A stretch of DNA of 64,000 nt from Paenibacillus dokdonensis. GTDB taxonomy: Bacteria > Bacillota > Bacilli > Paenibacillales > Paenibacillaceae. Location: positions 62,001 to 126,000 of the forward strand of contig NZ_STGQ01000004.1 in the NCBI RefSeq assembly GCF_004916975.1, in the 5' to 3' direction. The notes beneath the pieces were generated by a model that saw only the letters and a program-made list of their open reading frames with translations, was not told the origin of the DNA and did not search any database. The position numbers and the translations under genes were made by a program. Shown here one piece after another: positions 8,029-17,011 of this stretch; the first letter of the stretch is position 1, and the number at the start of each line of letters is the position of its first letter.

Positions 8029-11000
8029 TCATAATGATTTGCCTCCAAGCTCCCCTTTTGGTACGTCAAAGCGAACTGTTGTCCCTCTGCCAGGGCTGCT
8101 CTCAACGATCAAACCTTTTCCGTACAACGTAAGCATCCGCGTGTGTATATTACGGAGACCGACACCGCTTTCCGGTGAATCTGCTGCAAGCAGCTTCCAT
8201 GCCAGCTCCTGATCCATGCCCACACCATTATCCGACACGGAAATGCATATCTTGCTATCGTCCTCCTGTATAGAAATCCGTACTGTTCCTCCCGCTTCCT
8301 GCTGCATGATACCATGCCGTACCGCATTCTCGACGATCGGTTGTATGCTTAGCTGAGGAATGAATCCGCTCAGTTCCGCCTCAATCTCATAAACAATCTC
8401 CAGTCTTTCATCAAAGCGCGCCTTTTCGAGGGTCAGGTAGGAATGAACCAATGCAAGCTCCTTATATATGGTCGTCAGCTGCTCCCGATTCTGAAAGTCA
8501 AAGCTGCTCCGCAAATAATGACTGAGCTCAAGGAGCAGGCTGGTCGTTTTTTCCGGATCATCGGGAAGCAGGGAAATAATCGTATTCATCGCATTAAACA
8601 GAAAATGCGGCTTGATTTGCGCCTGCAAAAACGCCATTTCAGCCGAAATGGTCCGGCGCACCGATTTGCGAAGCTCAATCAAATTCCGAACCCGGGCCCG
8701 CAGCTCGTCTGCATCGACCGGCTTTCGCAGAAAATCATTGGCTCCTGCCTGAAGGCCAATCCGTACATCCTCCGGCAATCCGCGCGCCGTCAGAATCAGA
8801 ACGGGCATTTCAAACGGCGAAAATTGCTGCCTCACGGCTCTGCACAGCTCGATTCCGGACATTCCCGGCATCATCCAGTCCGTAATCACCAGATCTATGG
8901 ACTGGCCGGAACGAATCTGTTCCAGGGCATCAGCGCCATTATCTACAAAGATCAGCCTGCAGTTCTCCACGGATAGAAGCCCCCGCAACGCCTGTAAATT
9001 GACCGGATCGTCATCCACCAGCAGCACGGTTGTGCTCGTTTCTTGCTTCAGATCATCCGCATTAACGTATTCTTCATCTATTCCATTATCGGATAATTCC
9101 TTCCGAATACTTACACCCGGCTCTCTCTCTCCGCTACTAACAGTATCCGAAACAGGGAGCGTAAAGTGGAACGCTGAGCCGCTTCCCGGCTCGGATTCCA
9201 CCCAAATCGACCCACCGCCAAGCTCTACCAGCTTCTTGGATATGCTGAGGCCAAGTCCCGTGCCGTTGTACTCTCTCTCAGAAGTTGCACCGACCTGCTC
9301 ATATGATTTGAATATATCCTGCAGTCGCTCAGATGCAATCCCAATGCCCGTGTCGGTCACTGTCACCTGAACGATGTTTCCGCTGCCAAGCGTCTTGGCA
9401 TCAATTCGGATGACACCCGCAGACGTGAACTTCACAGCATTTCCAAGCAAATTATATAGAATTTGCCGCAGACGCTCTTCATCCATGTCCAGCAAAGGAA
9501 GATCCTCCGGCCAATGCTCCTCGAACCGGATAGGTTTGTTCCCCGCGATATGCAGCGTAATTTCCATCACCGACCGGGTGACGGCTTTGAGATCCACCGG
9601 TTGGCGGTTGAGCTGAATTTCTCCGTTTTTTAGCTTGCTGAAGTCCAGAATGTCGTTGATCAGAACGGACAGTCGCCTTCCTGTAGCCACGATCATGGAC
9701 AAATCTTTGGCCTGCTTCCTGTTTAGCTGTCCCGAGGCGCCTTCCACCAATGATTGAGCAATATTCACAATTCCGTGCAGCGGCGTCCGAAGCTCATGCG
9801 AGGTATTGGCCATGAATTCGTCCTTTAGACCATCCAACGTCTGCAGCTTATGCGACAGCGCCTCCACCTCCGTGAACGCCCTGGAAAAACGGCGTGATAG
9901 CAGCATCGCTTGGGTGAGAACGAACAGAATCAATTCGTACGGCACAAGATTGAGACTGGTATACAAGCCCATCAGGGAAAGCACGTTGACCACGATAACG
10001 AGGATGATACTCAGCATTCCGACCAGCATCAGTCCCGCATCCTCGGACCCCCTCTTCATCCCCCGGATCATGGCAAATGCGATATAGCCGACTGCCGTCA
10101 GCGAGTATACGATTAAAATCGGGCTTATCTTTGAAAAAATAAGCGGCGGAAGGAAAACCGACATAAGAACGGCGATGAGCGTAGCGGCGTCGCAGATGCG
10201 CAGAACCAGCCGCGGGATGCTTCCCGGCACCGCCAAGGCGACATATCGGAGCAAAAAGAAATAAATGAGCGCCGAAGAAAACAACTGCGTTTTCAAAAAC
10301 CATTCATAGTCCATCGAAGGCCATAAGTTGCCGAGCAGCTTTTCCCCGTGCATCAATACGTATATCAGGGCAGACAGGCAAAAAAGTCCGAGATACAGCA
10401 TGGAAGGTTCTTTTTTGTGAAGCCTGTTTAATACCAGCAGGTACAGCGCCGGGATCAAAAAGCCTGCGCCAGACATCAAATCGACGAACATATCCAGCTC
10501 CCGGCTCCTCATGATCGATGCCTTATCGCCGAACACGATCGGGGTGAAAATGCCTCCGGATGCGTACGAATGATTGGAGACCTGGACGATGATTTCCGCT
10601 TCATTTCCGGTCACGCTCGCAAATCCGGCATAGGGGATGTTGTCGGGCTCTTCTTGGCCGGCGCTTGCGCCAGGGTTTCCGCTTGCACCGGCCTCCTGTC
10701 CGTTCAAAAATATCCGGTTGGCCGTCCGGATATTGCCGGAGCGGATTCCGTAGATGGCATTCTCCCCATCCTTCAAACGGATCCGCAGGCGGAACGTGGC
10801 ATACCCTTCAGCGGTATCCCGCTGGTCTTCATTGATATAGTCATTCCAGCTTCCCGGCAAATCCACCATTTCCGTCATTTGCGGAAGCTGCCATTCGGCC
10901 GAAGTGCCAGACGGATGAAAGTCCTCGGGAGTCAGCAGCTGGCTACGGTAAAACTCCCATTCTCCGGTCAGTTGAACGGTTCCATTTTGGGCAAAGTCCC

Positions 11001-11136
11001 AGGCACTCAGGTCCATTTGGCCTTGGATCGCATCCGGTTCCTCACCAAAGTTAAGAAACCATCGAGTCATCACATAGATCGGCACAATGATCACGAGGAA
11101 AATTCCCGTCAGGATGATCAGACCTTGTTTTTTCAT
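8029..11136 (-). CDS. Hybrid sensor kinase: 7TMR-DISM, HisKA, REC and a second LytS-type kinase
   Basis: 1035 aa. The order is: one N-terminal span, an extracytoplasmic beta-rich sensor (about 30-200), a seven-helix 7TMR-DISM membrane block (about 205-405), HisKA with SHELRTPLHG (His about 447), HATPase (NLLGNAVKF, DTGIGI, GTGLGLSI), a receiver (LLVDDDPVN, acceptor Asp in VITDWMMPG about 752), then a second kinase of the His_kinase/LytS type (IKPHFLFNAMN, His about 840) with its own HATPase (VENAVRHG, SDNGVGM). ATG start behind AAAGGGG. Two complete kinase cores in one chain are the striking feature. Confidence 0.92.
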   Translation of the reverse strand: MKKQGLIILTGIFLVIIVPIYVMTRWFLNFGEEPDAIQGQMDLSAWDFAQNGTVQLTGEWEFYRSQLLTPEDFHPSGTSAEWQLPQMTEMVDLPGSWNDYINEDQRDTAEGYATFRLRIRLKDGENAIYGIRSGNIRTANRIFLNGQEAGASGNPGASAGQEEPDNIPYAGFASVTGNEAEIIVQVSNHSYASGGIFTPIVFGDKASIMRSRELDMFVDLMSGAGFLIPALYLLVLNRLHKKEPSMLYLGLFCLSALIYVLMHGEKLLGNLWPSMDYEWFLKTQLFSSALIYFFLLRYVALAVPGSIPRLVLRICDAATLIAVLMSVFLPPLIFSKISPILIVYSLTAVGYIAFAMIRGMKRGSEDAGLMLVGMLSIILVIVVNVLSLMGLYTSLNLVPYELILFVLTQAMLLSRRFSRAFTEVEALSHKLQTLDGLKDEFMANTSHELRTPLHGIVNIAQSLVEGASGQLNRKQAKDLSMIVATGRRLSVLINDILDFSKLKNGEIQLNRQPVDLKAVTRSVMEITLHIAGNKPIRFEEHWPEDLPLLDMDEERLRQILYNLLGNAVKFTSAGVIRIDAKTLGSGNIVQVTVTDTGIGIASERLQDIFKSYEQVGATSEREYNGTGLGLSISKKLVELGGGSIWVESEPGSGSAFHFTLPVSDTVSSGEREPGVSIRKELSDNGIDEEYVNADDLKQETSTTVLLVDDDPVNLQALRGLLSVENCRLIFVDNGADALEQIRSGQSIDLVITDWMMPGMSGIELCRAVRQQFSPFEMPVLILTARGLPEDVRIGLQAGANDFLRKPVDADELRARVRNLIELRKSVRRTISAEMAFLQAQIKPHFLFNAMNTIISLLPDDPEKTTSLLLELSHYLRSSFDFQNREQLTTIYKELALVHSYLTLEKARFDERLEIVYEIEAELSGFIPQLSIQPIVENAVRHGIMQQEAGGTVRISIQEDDSKICISVSDNGVGMDQELAWKLLAADSPESGVGLRNIHTRMLTLYGKGLIVESSPGRGTTVRFDVPKGELGGKSL

Positions 11137-11241
11137 ATATAACCCCTTTAATTAAGCCATTTACGGCATAAATGGTTAGTAGCATAAAATGGTAAGCACT
11201 TGCTGTTATATAATGGAACCATGCGCGTGTCAATACAGTAA

Positions 11242-11266
11242 TAAAAAAAGACCCTCAGAGGGTCCC
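11242..11266 (-). terminator. Terminator after the zinc-ribbon gene
   Basis: Stem GACCCT/AGGGTC with a 3-nt loop and seven T on the minus strand. Confidence 0.85.
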
Positions 11267-11327
11267 TTTCATTCGAGAGTTGAAGGCTGATGATGACGTT
11301 ATGACTGCTTGGCTGGTGCTCTTACGA

Positions 11328-11474
11328 TTACATCTCGGAATCCTGATTCTCCTGCTGCTCCTGGCAATCAAAGCATTCAAGCGTCTGATCCTCCTGCACA
11401 GTCCCGTTCAAAAACCCGTTCTCACAATAAATCGTTTTGCCGCAGCTGCGGCAGCTGCCAATATACTCCTGCAT
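11328..11474 (-). CDS. Small zinc-ribbon-like protein, 48 aa
   Basis: Starts at MQEYIGSCRSCGK, with GGAGG 6 nt upstream. Two CxxC pairs (CRSCG at about 8-11 and CFDCQ at about 37-40) can hold one zinc; the C-terminus is acidic. No function is known to me; small single-zinc proteins of this kind are common in Paenibacillus. It has its own terminator. Confidence 0.65.
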   Translation of the reverse strand: MQEYIGSCRSCGKTIYCENGFLNGTVQEDQTLECFDCQEQQENQDSEM

Positions 11475-11555
11475 GACATGCCTCCTGTTCATTTTCGAGG
11501 TAAGTACATAGTTATGAGTCAACTCTATGGTAACAGGATCATATGGAAGCACAAG

Positions 11556-11599
11556 TAAAAAACGGGTAGTCTCCCAAATTGGAAAACCACCCGTTTTTC
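11556..11599. terminator. Terminator after the DUF1328 gene
   Basis: Stem AAAACGGGTAGT with ACCACCCGTTTTT; tails suit either strand. The minus-strand use follows the gene at 11631-11795. Confidence 0.75.
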
Positions 11600-11630
11600 A
11601 GCCTGTTCCATTATTCAGTATGCATGCAGA

Positions 11631-11795
11631 CTATCGTCTTCTGACTCGTCCGAAAATAAGCGATACGATGAACAGAATAAGGAAAATAAAGAACAGTACC
11701 TTAGCAATTCCGACTGCAGCGGACACGATTCCAAAGAATCCGAAAATCCCCGCCACGACAGCGATAATCAAAAATAATATGGCCCAACCTAACAT
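11631..11795 (-). CDS. DUF1328 (YtjA-type) small membrane protein
   Basis: 54 aa from MLGWAILFLI, chosen because GAAGGGTG lies 6 nt upstream; this is the usual family length. Two hydrophobic spans (about residues 3-25 and 30-47) are separated by a short hinge, with an arginine-rich C-terminus (GRVRRR). The function is unknown; family members are often stress-related. Monocistronic, 217 bp before the divergent methyltransferase gene. Confidence 0.85.
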   Translation of the reverse strand: MLGWAILFLIIAVVAGIFGFFGIVSAAVGIAKVLFFIFLILFIVSLIFGRVRRR

Positions 11796-12011
11796 ATTAA
11801 TCACCCTTCTCTTCACGTCGTATTGTTTGATACTTACTTGTAACCGATCTGCTGCCGCTTGAACCTCGATTGAAAAAATTGCAAAAAAGTTTCATGACGG
11901 AGCATCAAACTACTTATGTGCTATTTTATTTTAAATATATCCGTACCTCAGATCTTCATTCTTGTAAATACTTCCATTTCATCTTATTGTGAATATATGG
12001 AGGGATGATGC

Positions 12012-13070
12012 ATGAATGTAAATACCAGACCCGCGGCCCCGACAGGTGAAAATCCTTATACTGCCGCCGAAATGGAACATACGGAACTGAAGCCGAATTA
12101 CCGTGTTGATCTTCGTTCGCACACTTCCCGGGAATACCAGAAGTTTATTTCCTTGAATCCGGTGAATGACTGGTCTCTTCTATCCTGGAAGGATGTCGGC
12201 AAGCCCTATGAAGTCAAACGCATAGCTCATGACCGTAAAATATGGGAGCAGGAGCATGATGCCACCATGGATACCCATACGGCTTGGACACACTTCAATC
12301 AGTCCTTTCACCAGTGGTTTATCAAAGACGTACCCGCCGAGATGGACAAAGAAAAGGATGAATTTTTCAAGGGATTGAAAGCGTTTAACTTCCATCAAAT
12401 TCGTGAGGGACTGGGTGATGTCGTCCGCATTCATCTATGGAACTATGTGCACCGCATTCAAGATGGTGTATGGGATCCGCGGGGCAAACGGGCTTTATTC
12501 GAGGGGCTGGATGTACAAAAGCCGCGGATTTTATTCCTTGGCGCAGCCGAGGGCTATGAAGCGATGCAGCTTGCAGCCATGTATCCGGGAGCGGAAGTGG
12601 TTATGGTGGACTATGATGAATACTGTCTTACCACACGCTTCGCAGAATTCCCGGAAGCTTATCCCTTTCTCGGGGAAAATCCTCGAACCAACAGCCCGCA
12701 AGTATACTACAAACAAGATTTCAACATTGAGTATGTGGTCAGTGATATTCGCAAGCTCCCATATGGCCGGGAATTCGATATTGTTCTGTCCGTCGGGCTG
12801 CTGGAGCATTTTCCCGATGAAATCAAACCCGAGGTTGTCGACTGGCATCGGCGTTTTCTGAAACCCGGAGGCTATGCCATCATGACGACTCCAAGAAACC
12901 AGCTGAGATCCCGGCTTTTCTACCAAATCATGGCCGATGTGATGAACCATACGTACCGCGAATTGATGACGGTTCAGCAGATGGGGCTGTACATTTACGA
13001 GAACGGTTTTGATATCCACAGGCATGGATACATCAAGGTTCATAACGGCGTCGTGGCTAGGTTGCGTTGA
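12012..13070 (+). CDS. SAM-dependent methyltransferase with long N-terminal domain
   Basis: 352 aa, starting behind GGAGGG. The methyltransferase fold covers about residues 170-330: ILFLGAAEGYEAMQLAAMYP (SAM loop), VVMVDYDEY (motif II Asp), FDIVLSVGLLEHFPDE (motif IV) and LKPGGYAIMTTP. The first 165 residues are of unknown role and rich in aromatic residues. Substrate unknown. Monocistronic and convergent with the SDR gene. Confidence 0.8.
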   Translation: MNVNTRPAAPTGENPYTAAEMEHTELKPNYRVDLRSHTSREYQKFISLNPVNDWSLLSWKDVGKPYEVKRIAHDRKIWEQEHDATMDTHTAWTHFNQSFHQWFIKDVPAEMDKEKDEFFKGLKAFNFHQIREGLGDVVRIHLWNYVHRIQDGVWDPRGKRALFEGLDVQKPRILFLGAAEGYEAMQLAAMYPGAEVVMVDYDEYCLTTRFAEFPEAYPFLGENPRTNSPQVYYKQDFNIEYVVSDIRKLPYGREFDIVLSVGLLEHFPDEIKPEVVDWHRRFLKPGGYAIMTTPRNQLRSRLFYQIMADVMNHTYRELMTVQQMGLYIYENGFDIHRHGYIKVHNGVVARLR

Positions 13071-13096
13071 GTTTAGACTTATTACAGCAGCGGCCC

Positions 13097-13837
13097 TTAC
13101 ATCGACTGTCCGGCATCCACCGTGATGATTTGCCCGGTTAGGGCCTCCTGCTCCAATACGCTACAAATCATATGGGCAATATCTGCAGGTAATGCGGTCT
13201 CTCCCAGCAAAAGGCTGCCCGCCAGCTGCTCCATCTGCTGCTCACGTCCTTCCCACCAGCGGGTCAGCACCGCTCCGGGGGCAACGCAGTTGACACGGAT
13301 ATGCGGCGCGAGGGATCTCGCCAGGGAACGGGTCAGCCCGTGGACGGCCGCTTTGGAAACTGCATACGGCAGCGATGAGCCGGAGCCCGTGATTCCGGCA
13401 ATGCTGCCGATGTTAACAATTGCTCCTTGCTTTTGCTTGAGCATATAAGGTGCGACGGCTCTTGCAGCATAAAACATGCCCTTAACATTCGTTTGAAACA
13501 GTTCATCCCAAGCGTCATCCGTAATGGCATCCAGATCATCCATCGGAATATGGCGGGTTACACTGGCATTGTTGACCAGCAGATCGATGCTTCCCCATTC
13601 GCGCGCAATTGTATCTACCATGGTCAGCACCTCCTGCTCCCGGGATACATTCGCTTGAATTGCAAGCGAATGTCCGCCTTGGATTTGAATCATCCGGACC
13701 GTTTCCTCGGCCTCATCCACCGATCGTGAATAATTAACGGCAACTGCCGCCCCACGCTCTGCTAAAGCCAGCGATACCGCCCTACCTATTCCTGTGCCTC
13801 CGCCTGTAACCAACACTCTTTTATCCCGCAATTCCAT
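13097..13837 (-). CDS. Short-chain dehydrogenase/reductase
   Basis: 246 aa. Classical SDR with the cofactor motif TGGGTGIG (about residues 12-19), NNAS, the catalytic Ser in GSIAGITGS and the YAVSK catalytic pair. An NADPH-dependent, FabG-like oxidoreductase is most likely; substrate unknown. A TTG two codons upstream (13843) is an alternative start with closer spacing to GAGGAG. It lies 45 nt behind the tautomerase gene on the same strand, divergent from LysR, so it is probably a LysR target. Confidence 0.88.
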   Translation of the reverse strand: MELRDKRVLVTGGGTGIGRAVSLALAERGAAVAVNYSRSVDEAEETVRMIQIQGGHSLAIQANVSREQEVLTMVDTIAREWGSIDLLVNNASVTRHIPMDDLDAITDDAWDELFQTNVKGMFYAARAVAPYMLKQKQGAIVNIGSIAGITGSGSSLPYAVSKAAVHGLTRSLARSLAPHIRVNCVAPGAVLTRWWEGREQQMEQLAGSLLLGETALPADIAHMICSVLEQEALTGQIITVDAGQSM

Positions 13838-13882
13838 ATGCAATTTCTCTCCTCTTCTATTTTCGGGTTTGGCAAAGTCCTA

Positions 13883-14284
13883 TCATTTGAGTTCTCTTTC
13901 CTCCGCAGCCAGCTGCGCAATCCCGTTGCCAAAGGACCAGTTTTCCTGCATGTTTTCCATCAAAATGATCATGACATCCTGGGGCCGGACACCTGCCTTC
14001 TCTTCAAGCAGCTCCGCGATTCGGGCATATAACGCCTTTTTTTTCCGCGTGGTGCGTCCTTCCTTCATCGTGATTTGAATAAATATTTGCTGCTCCGTTC
14101 TGAATATATTCATGTATTTCTTATCGTATAAAAGCTCTCCAGATGCATGCGTGGTGATCACCTGAAAATAATCGTCCTCAGGCACATCTATGGTTTCCAC
14201 CATAGCCTGGTGAATGGAACGGCTGAGAATAGACAGTTCTTCCTGCGACTTTCCATGATGCAGATCTATACGTACAAATGGCAT
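13883..14284 (-). CDS. Tautomerase-superfamily protein
   Basis: 133 aa starting MPFVRIDLHHG; the N-terminal proline exposed after methionine removal is the catalytic base of this superfamily. Length and RIDLHHGKSQEELSILSRSI fit the 4-oxalocrotonate tautomerase-like group. GGGAGG lies 11 nt upstream. It is divergent from the LysR gene and 45 nt before the SDR gene, suggesting a two-gene operon under LysR control, perhaps acting on a keto-acid substrate (inference). Confidence 0.82.
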   Translation of the reverse strand: MPFVRIDLHHGKSQEELSILSRSIHQAMVETIDVPEDDYFQVITTHASGELLYDKKYMNIFRTEQQIFIQITMKEGRTTRKKKALYARIAELLEEKAGVRPQDVMIILMENMQENWSFGNGIAQLAAEERELK

Positions 14285-14324
14285 CGGGCATAACGCCTCC
14301 CTGTTTTTTTTGCCGGCAATGCCA

Positions 14325-14362
14325 TTGTATCTGGTCTATGTCTATCTGTATAATTGAATTAT
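14325..14362 (+). promoter_or_regulatory. LysR gene promoter and LysR-type site
   Basis: TTGTAT (14325-14330), 18-bp spacer, TATAAT (14349-14354). A perfect dyad ATAATT-G-AATTAT (14350-14362) overlaps the -10 and carries the T-N11-A pattern (14349 to 14361) of LysR-type sites. It lies between the divergent LysR and tautomerase genes. Confidence 0.6.
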
Positions 14363-14403
14363 CTGAATGCTTTATTCACATTTATTGAACCACAGGAGGA
14401 TAC

Positions 14404-15312
14404 ATGGATCTTAAAGCGGTCAAAACCTTTCACCGGATCGTTGCCCTCGGAGGCTTCAACCGGGCAGCGGAAGAGCTCAACTACGCACAGTCTACCGTCA
14501 CTATGCAGGTACAGAAGCTTGAAACTGAGCTTGGCATGCGCCTGATCGAGCGGGAAAAAACCTTTCAACTGACGGAAGCTGGACGCCTTTTCCTTGAACA
14601 GAGCGCCCATATCGTCAGAGATATTGAACAACTGCAGGACACCATGACAGAGCTTGCAGCCGGGGAAGCCGGGCATATCCGTCTTGGCGTTGTCGAACCG
14701 ATCGCCAGCTACCGGCTGCCGGCCATCCTCGCCGATTTCCTGCGTGTTTACCCCAATATCCGTGTATCTATTAGCATTGCGAGTTCCCCTGTATTGATTC
14801 AACAGCTTCAGCATGGTGAACTCGATATGGCCATTTGCTCCCCGCCGCTGCTGGGAACGGGATTATACTTTGAACCGCTGCTTACAGAGCATTTTGCCGT
14901 GCTGCTGCCTGAGAGTCATCCTTTGACCCGTAAGACAACCATTACCATTCAGGATTTACGGAGTCACCGGCTGCTTATCACGGCGGCAGACTGCCCGTAC
15001 CGCCGGAAGCTGGAGATGATTCTGCAGGAGCCAGGCGGGTCTCCACTAGATACCCTGGAGATCGGCAGCATGTCTGCTTTAAAATTCTATGTCCAGAGCG
15101 GAGTAGGCTCGGCTCTCGTTCCATTGTCGGTCCTTCGGCCTGAACCAGTTGGTACCGTCATCCGCCCTTTAGCAGGTAATGAGGTCGATATGACCTGCGG
15201 CTTATTGTGCAGAGAACCCGATTACCCGCCCAGACTTGCGGCAGGCAAGCTGTATGCCATTTTAAAAGAGAATCTGCCGGACTGCAGCCAGCATACGGCT
15301 GGCACCATGTAG
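14404..15312 (+). CDS. LysR family transcriptional regulator
   Basis: 302 aa. The winged helix-turn-helix is at residues 3-60 (GGFNRAAEELNYAQSTVTMQ); a periplasmic-binding-protein-like effector domain follows (about 90-295). AGGAGG lies 4 nt before the ATG. It is divergent from the tautomerase-SDR pair, its likely target, with a dyad in the shared intergenic region. Confidence 0.92.
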   Translation: MDLKAVKTFHRIVALGGFNRAAEELNYAQSTVTMQVQKLETELGMRLIEREKTFQLTEAGRLFLEQSAHIVRDIEQLQDTMTELAAGEAGHIRLGVVEPIASYRLPAILADFLRVYPNIRVSISIASSPVLIQQLQHGELDMAICSPPLLGTGLYFEPLLTEHFAVLLPESHPLTRKTTITIQDLRSHRLLITAADCPYRRKLEMILQEPGGSPLDTLEIGSMSALKFYVQSGVGSALVPLSVLRPEPVGTVIRPLAGNEVDMTCGLLCREPDYPPRLAAGKLYAILKENLPDCSQHTAGTM

Positions 15313-15326
15313 ATACAATACGAAGA

Positions 15327-15362
15327 AGCCCAAGGCCAATACGGCCTCGGGCTCTTTATTTT
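15327..15362 (+). terminator. Terminator after LysR gene
   Basis: Stem AGCCCAAGGCC with GGCCTCGGGCT and a CTTTATTTT tail. Confidence 0.85.
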
Positions 15363-15431
15363 CCCTATTCCTACGCAGTCTGCAAACAGAACTCAAAAAA
15401 ATGGAATGTGATGGAAAACCCCGATTCAAAG

Positions 15432-15463
15432 CAAAAAAACCGGATGTGGCTTGCCACTCCGGC
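15432..15463 (-). terminator. Terminator after MocR gene
   Basis: Minus-strand stem CCGGAGTGGC with GCCACATCCGG followed by seven T. Confidence 0.8.
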
Positions 15464-15472
15464 GGATTCATT

Positions 15473-16813
15473 TTATTTGATCTCACGAATAACCTGCTCG
15501 ATTCCTTTGCGGATGTCCGGTTCTTTCACACTGGATACCGTCAATCGCAGGATATGGTCCCTCTCAAAATGCGGCAGGTAGCAAGCATTCGCCGTTTCAA
15601 TCCGGATGTGTTTTTTCTCCAGCCGTTTGATGATTGATCCCGCATTCACGCCATCATGCAGTTTCAAAAACGTATGCACGCCAAGCTGACCCGAAGCCTG
15701 GTAGATAAAAGGCTTGTCTGCTGCGTCATCCCTATTCTTTACGATGCATTCATGCAGCAGTGCGGATCTCTCACCATAGCAGGAACGCAGCCTTTTGCGG
15801 TGACGCTCAAACATGCCGCTTTTCAAATACAGCTCCAGCGCAGCCTGGGACAGCATCGAGCTGTCAATGTCCATCAGTCTTTTGAACTGGAGGAATGTCT
15901 CCCGCAGGACATCCGGCAGGACAGCCACCCCGACCCGGAGACCCGGGAATATAATTTTGGAATAGCTTTTCAGGTATATCACATGGCCGGAGCGATCATA
16001 AGCATATATCGGATCTTCCTTTGCATCCTGCTCCAGATCAGCCATATAATCATCCTCCACGATGTACACATCATACTTAGCCGCGAGTAAGGCAATGGCC
16101 TTTTTCTGAGAGCGGTCGAGAGAAGTTCCCAAGGGATTATGGAATCGGGGTACCGTGTAGAACCACTTGATCTCCCCTGTTTTGAAAATCCGCTCCAGCT
16201 CCTCCAAATCTATGCCGTCAGCCGTGCGGTGAAGTCCTTCTGCTTCAATGCCGTACACCTTCAAATAATCCACCAAAAGATGATATCCCGGCTGCTCGAT
16301 TAATACACGCTGCCTGCCGTTTGGAAAAGGAATCTGGGCTAACACGCTGAGCGCCTGCTGCACACCCGAAGTAATAAAGATCTGCCGGGAATCTGCAAAA
16401 ACCTGGTATGATGCCAGCTGCCGCTGCATTTCGCGTATGAGTGACGGAAGGCCCTGCGGCGTACCGTAGATAAACAGATCGTTGCGGTACATATCGATCG
16501 CTTTATTGATACAATGCTGAAAATCCAGATACGGAAAAATATCCGGATCCGGCGCGGATACGGTGAAATCGATCCAGTGAGCACCCTCTTCTTGGCGCTG
16601 GACGCTCCGCTTCATAACATAATATCCGCTTTTCGGCGATGCATAGATCAGATGCTTCTCCTTAAGGTCCTCCAACGCCCGGATGACGGTGCTTTTGCTG
16701 CAATCATACCGGGACGCCAAAGCCCTGATGGATGGCAGTTTGTCTCCCTCCCGGCAGCTTTCGCCAGCAATCTGCATTTCCAAGTCATTGATGATATCGT
16801 CATACTTAAACAT
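15473..16813 (-). CDS. MocR-type regulator (GntR HTH fused to PLP aminotransferase fold)
   Basis: 446 aa from MFKYDDIIND, chosen because AAGGAGG lies 11 nt upstream. GntR winged helix at about residues 10-70 (KLPSIRALASRYDCSKSTVI), linker, then a class I/II aminotransferase-like domain with the PLP lysine in YLKSYSKIIFPGLRVG. Members sense amino acids or vitamin B6 derivatives as ligands. Divergent from the EamA transporter gene; a perfect 18-bp palindrome lies 26 bp upstream, so autoregulation and control of the transporter are likely. Confidence 0.9.
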   Translation of the reverse strand: MFKYDDIINDLEMQIAGESCREGDKLPSIRALASRYDCSKSTVIRALEDLKEKHLIYASPKSGYYVMKRSVQRQEEGAHWIDFTVSAPDPDIFPYLDFQHCINKAIDMYRNDLFIYGTPQGLPSLIREMQRQLASYQVFADSRQIFITSGVQQALSVLAQIPFPNGRQRVLIEQPGYHLLVDYLKVYGIEAEGLHRTADGIDLEELERIFKTGEIKWFYTVPRFHNPLGTSLDRSQKKAIALLAAKYDVYIVEDDYMADLEQDAKEDPIYAYDRSGHVIYLKSYSKIIFPGLRVGVAVLPDVLRETFLQFKRLMDIDSSMLSQAALELYLKSGMFERHRKRLRSCYGERSALLHECIVKNRDDAADKPFIYQASGQLGVHTFLKLHDGVNAGSIIKRLEKKHIRIETANACYLPHFERDHILRLTVSSVKEPDIRKGIEQVIREIK

Positions 16814-16838
16814 GCCCTCATACGCCTCCTTCCGCTTC

Positions 16839-16856
16839 ATCTGTACCGGTACAGAT
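16839..16856. promoter_or_regulatory. 18-bp perfect palindrome upstream of MocR gene
   Basis: ATCTGTACC-GGTACAGAT reads identically on both strands. It lies just upstream of the MocR ribosome site, at the position of an operator. It shares the ACCGGT core with the palindrome at 16968-16979. Confidence 0.6.
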
Positions 16857-16967
16857 CAACATTCCTTTTATTGTAGCACAGATGCTTCCGGCTTAGAATA
16901 AAGAAAACGTTGCTCGATGCATGTTCAAAAAACAAGCTCTAATAGCAGAAATTTTTCTTGCGATGAT

Positions 16968-16979
16968 AGGACCGGTCCT
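16968..16979. promoter_or_regulatory. Second ACCGGT palindrome, before the EamA gene
   Basis: AGGACCGGTCCT, a 12-bp perfect dyad, 32 bp upstream of the transporter start. Sharing a core with 16839-16856 suggests one regulator binds both. Confidence 0.5.
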
Positions 16980-17011
16980 TCCACAGCGCGCAAACTTAGG
17001 GAGGTCATTGT

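Noticed and set aside
9848..10303. 151-codon minus-strand ORF inside the hybrid kinase gene
   Set aside because: It runs in another frame of the 7TMR block of the 1035-aa kinase; no ribosome site, so a frame shadow.
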